From Candidatus Nitrosopolaris rasttigaisensis (GTDB taxonomy: Archaea > Thermoproteota > Nitrososphaeria > Nitrososphaerales > Nitrososphaeraceae), in the NCBI GenBank assembly GCA_933226995.1, contig CAKOFP010000169.1:1-14847 (forward strand): a stretch of DNA of 14,847 nucleotides. The letters run 5' to 3'. The notes below the pieces were generated by a model that worked only from the letters and a program-made list of their open reading frames with translations, was not told the origin of the DNA and did not search any database. The translations under genes and the position numbers were made by a program. Below, in pieces: positions 14,490-14,847 of the stretch (position 1 is its first letter; the number at the start of each line of letters is the position of its first letter).

Positions 14490-14663
14490 ATGCCCGCAGC
14501 GGCTCGAACAGGATTAGCCTTGTTAATAGTAGGAGCTATATTTGTGGGAGTGGGAAGCTATACGCATAGAGGCGGATTTTCGCTTTATGGACTCCCGATG
14601 GTCATGGTAGGGTTTTCATTATATTTAGTTTCATCTATTATTACTGCGAGGAAAAGGCAATAG
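14490..14663 (+). CDS. Small two-helix membrane protein of unknown function
   Basis: 57 residues from the ATG behind a strong GAGGAGG site; 67 if the upstream TTG at 14460 were used. Two hydrophobic segments are visible, about residues 8-24 (GLALLIVGAIFVGVGSY) and 33-51 (around LPMVMVGFSLYLVSSII). A short loop with THRGG lies between them and the tail is basic (ARKRQ). The positive C-terminus suggests that this end faces the cytosol, giving a hairpin with both ends inside. I do not recognise the family and assign no function. Its neighbour ilvA is divergent and gives no clear hint. Strong initiation signals and clean membrane topology make it a likely real gene. Confidence 0.7.
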   Translation: MPAAARTGLALLIVGAIFVGVGSYTHRGGFSLYGLPMVMVGFSLYLVSSIITARKRQ

Positions 14664-14707
14664 GCCAAGTAGTAACAGGGATAACGAGTTGAGTGGTAAG
14701 AGTAACA

Positions 14708-14729
14708 ATCAATAATATTTGTTATTGAT
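14708..14729. repeat. 8-bp perfect inverted repeat between convergent genes
   Basis: Arms ATCAATAA (14708-14715) and TTATTGAT (14722-14729) with a six-base loop. It overlaps the stop codon of the partial minus-strand gene and lies 45 bases past the stop of the small membrane-protein gene, so it could act as a shared 3'-end structure. T-rich but no clean T-run follows. Confidence 0.4.
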
Positions 14730-14847
14730 CGATCAAGCAAATTGCCGGTTTGAAGGGTCTAGCAAATTTTGCTTTGTGCTTTGGATCGTATTCTGACTGA
14801 TCAGCATCATCTTCTGAATATACCAATATCTCAGCATGCTCGTTTCC
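14722..14847 (-). CDS. C-terminal end of an unidentified gene, cut by the window edge
   Basis: The minus strand is open from the last base of the window for 41 codons to a TAA at 14722-14724. The tail begins GNEHAEILVYSEDDADQ and ends KFARPFKPAICLIDQ: hydrophilic, with an acidic patch followed by a basic one. No motif is recognisable. A run of this length without a stop can occur by chance, but the composition looks like real protein and the gene would converge sensibly on its neighbour. The N-terminal part lies outside the window. Confidence 0.45.
   Translation of the reverse strand, partial: GNEHAEILVYSEDDADQSEYDPKHKAKFARPFKPAICLIDQ

Noticed and set aside
1..14847. CRISPR arrays, insertion sequences, phage or defence genes, tRNA and rRNA
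   Set aside because: Looked for on both strands; no repeat-spacer pattern, transposase motif, tRNA T-arm or rRNA core sequence was seen.

Overview
The window looks like chromosomal DNA of a mesophilic ammonia-oxidising-type archaeon (Thaumarchaeota/Nitrososphaeria, probably the Nitrososphaera/Nitrosocosmicus side). This is inferred from several things together: an archaeal EF-2 with a diphthamide histidine, a mannosyl-3-phosphoglycerate synthase, futalosine-pathway menaquinone genes, AT-rich DNA with long gaps between genes, and archaeal TATA boxes about 26 bases upstream of many start codons, which implies leaderless or very short-leader mRNAs. No rRNA gene was available to settle the assignment.

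Layout from left to right: a 5'-truncated DUSP23-like protein phosphatase (+, 1-471); glutamine-dependent asparagine synthetase (-, 920-2602), with a decayed fragment of an eIF2B-family gene just upstream of it; about 0.95 kb without a convincing gene (2858-3803), holding a strong intrinsic-type terminator and a second hairpin; mannosyl-3-phosphoglycerate synthase (-, 3804-4988); elongation factor 2 (-, 5270-7471); about 0.7 kb without a gene (7472-8176), rich in inverted repeats and TATA-like boxes; then mqnD (+), mqnE (-), mqnC (+), a bacterial/eukaryotic-type HMG-CoA synthase (+), threonine ammonia-lyase (-), a small two-helix membrane protein (+) and the C-terminal end of an unidentified minus-strand gene at the right edge.

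How the genes fit together: mqnE, mqnC and mqnD encode three of the five known steps from chorismate to 1,4-dihydroxy-6-naphthoate, the ring precursor of menaquinone. mqnA and mqnB are not in the window. The adjacent HMG-CoA synthase starts the mevalonate route, which supplies isoprenoids for quinone tails and archaeal lipids, so 8.2-13.0 kb is a loose quinone/isoprenoid neighbourhood read from several promoters rather than one operon. The remaining genes are separate single-gene units for translation, amino-acid metabolism and compatible-solute synthesis.

No CRISPR array, insertion sequence, phage gene, defence island, tRNA or rRNA was seen. The coding part is mostly ordinary core metabolism. 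The features worth a second look are noncoding structures, start-site choices and one pseudogene remnant. I do not see a clear case for a wholly new multi-gene system.
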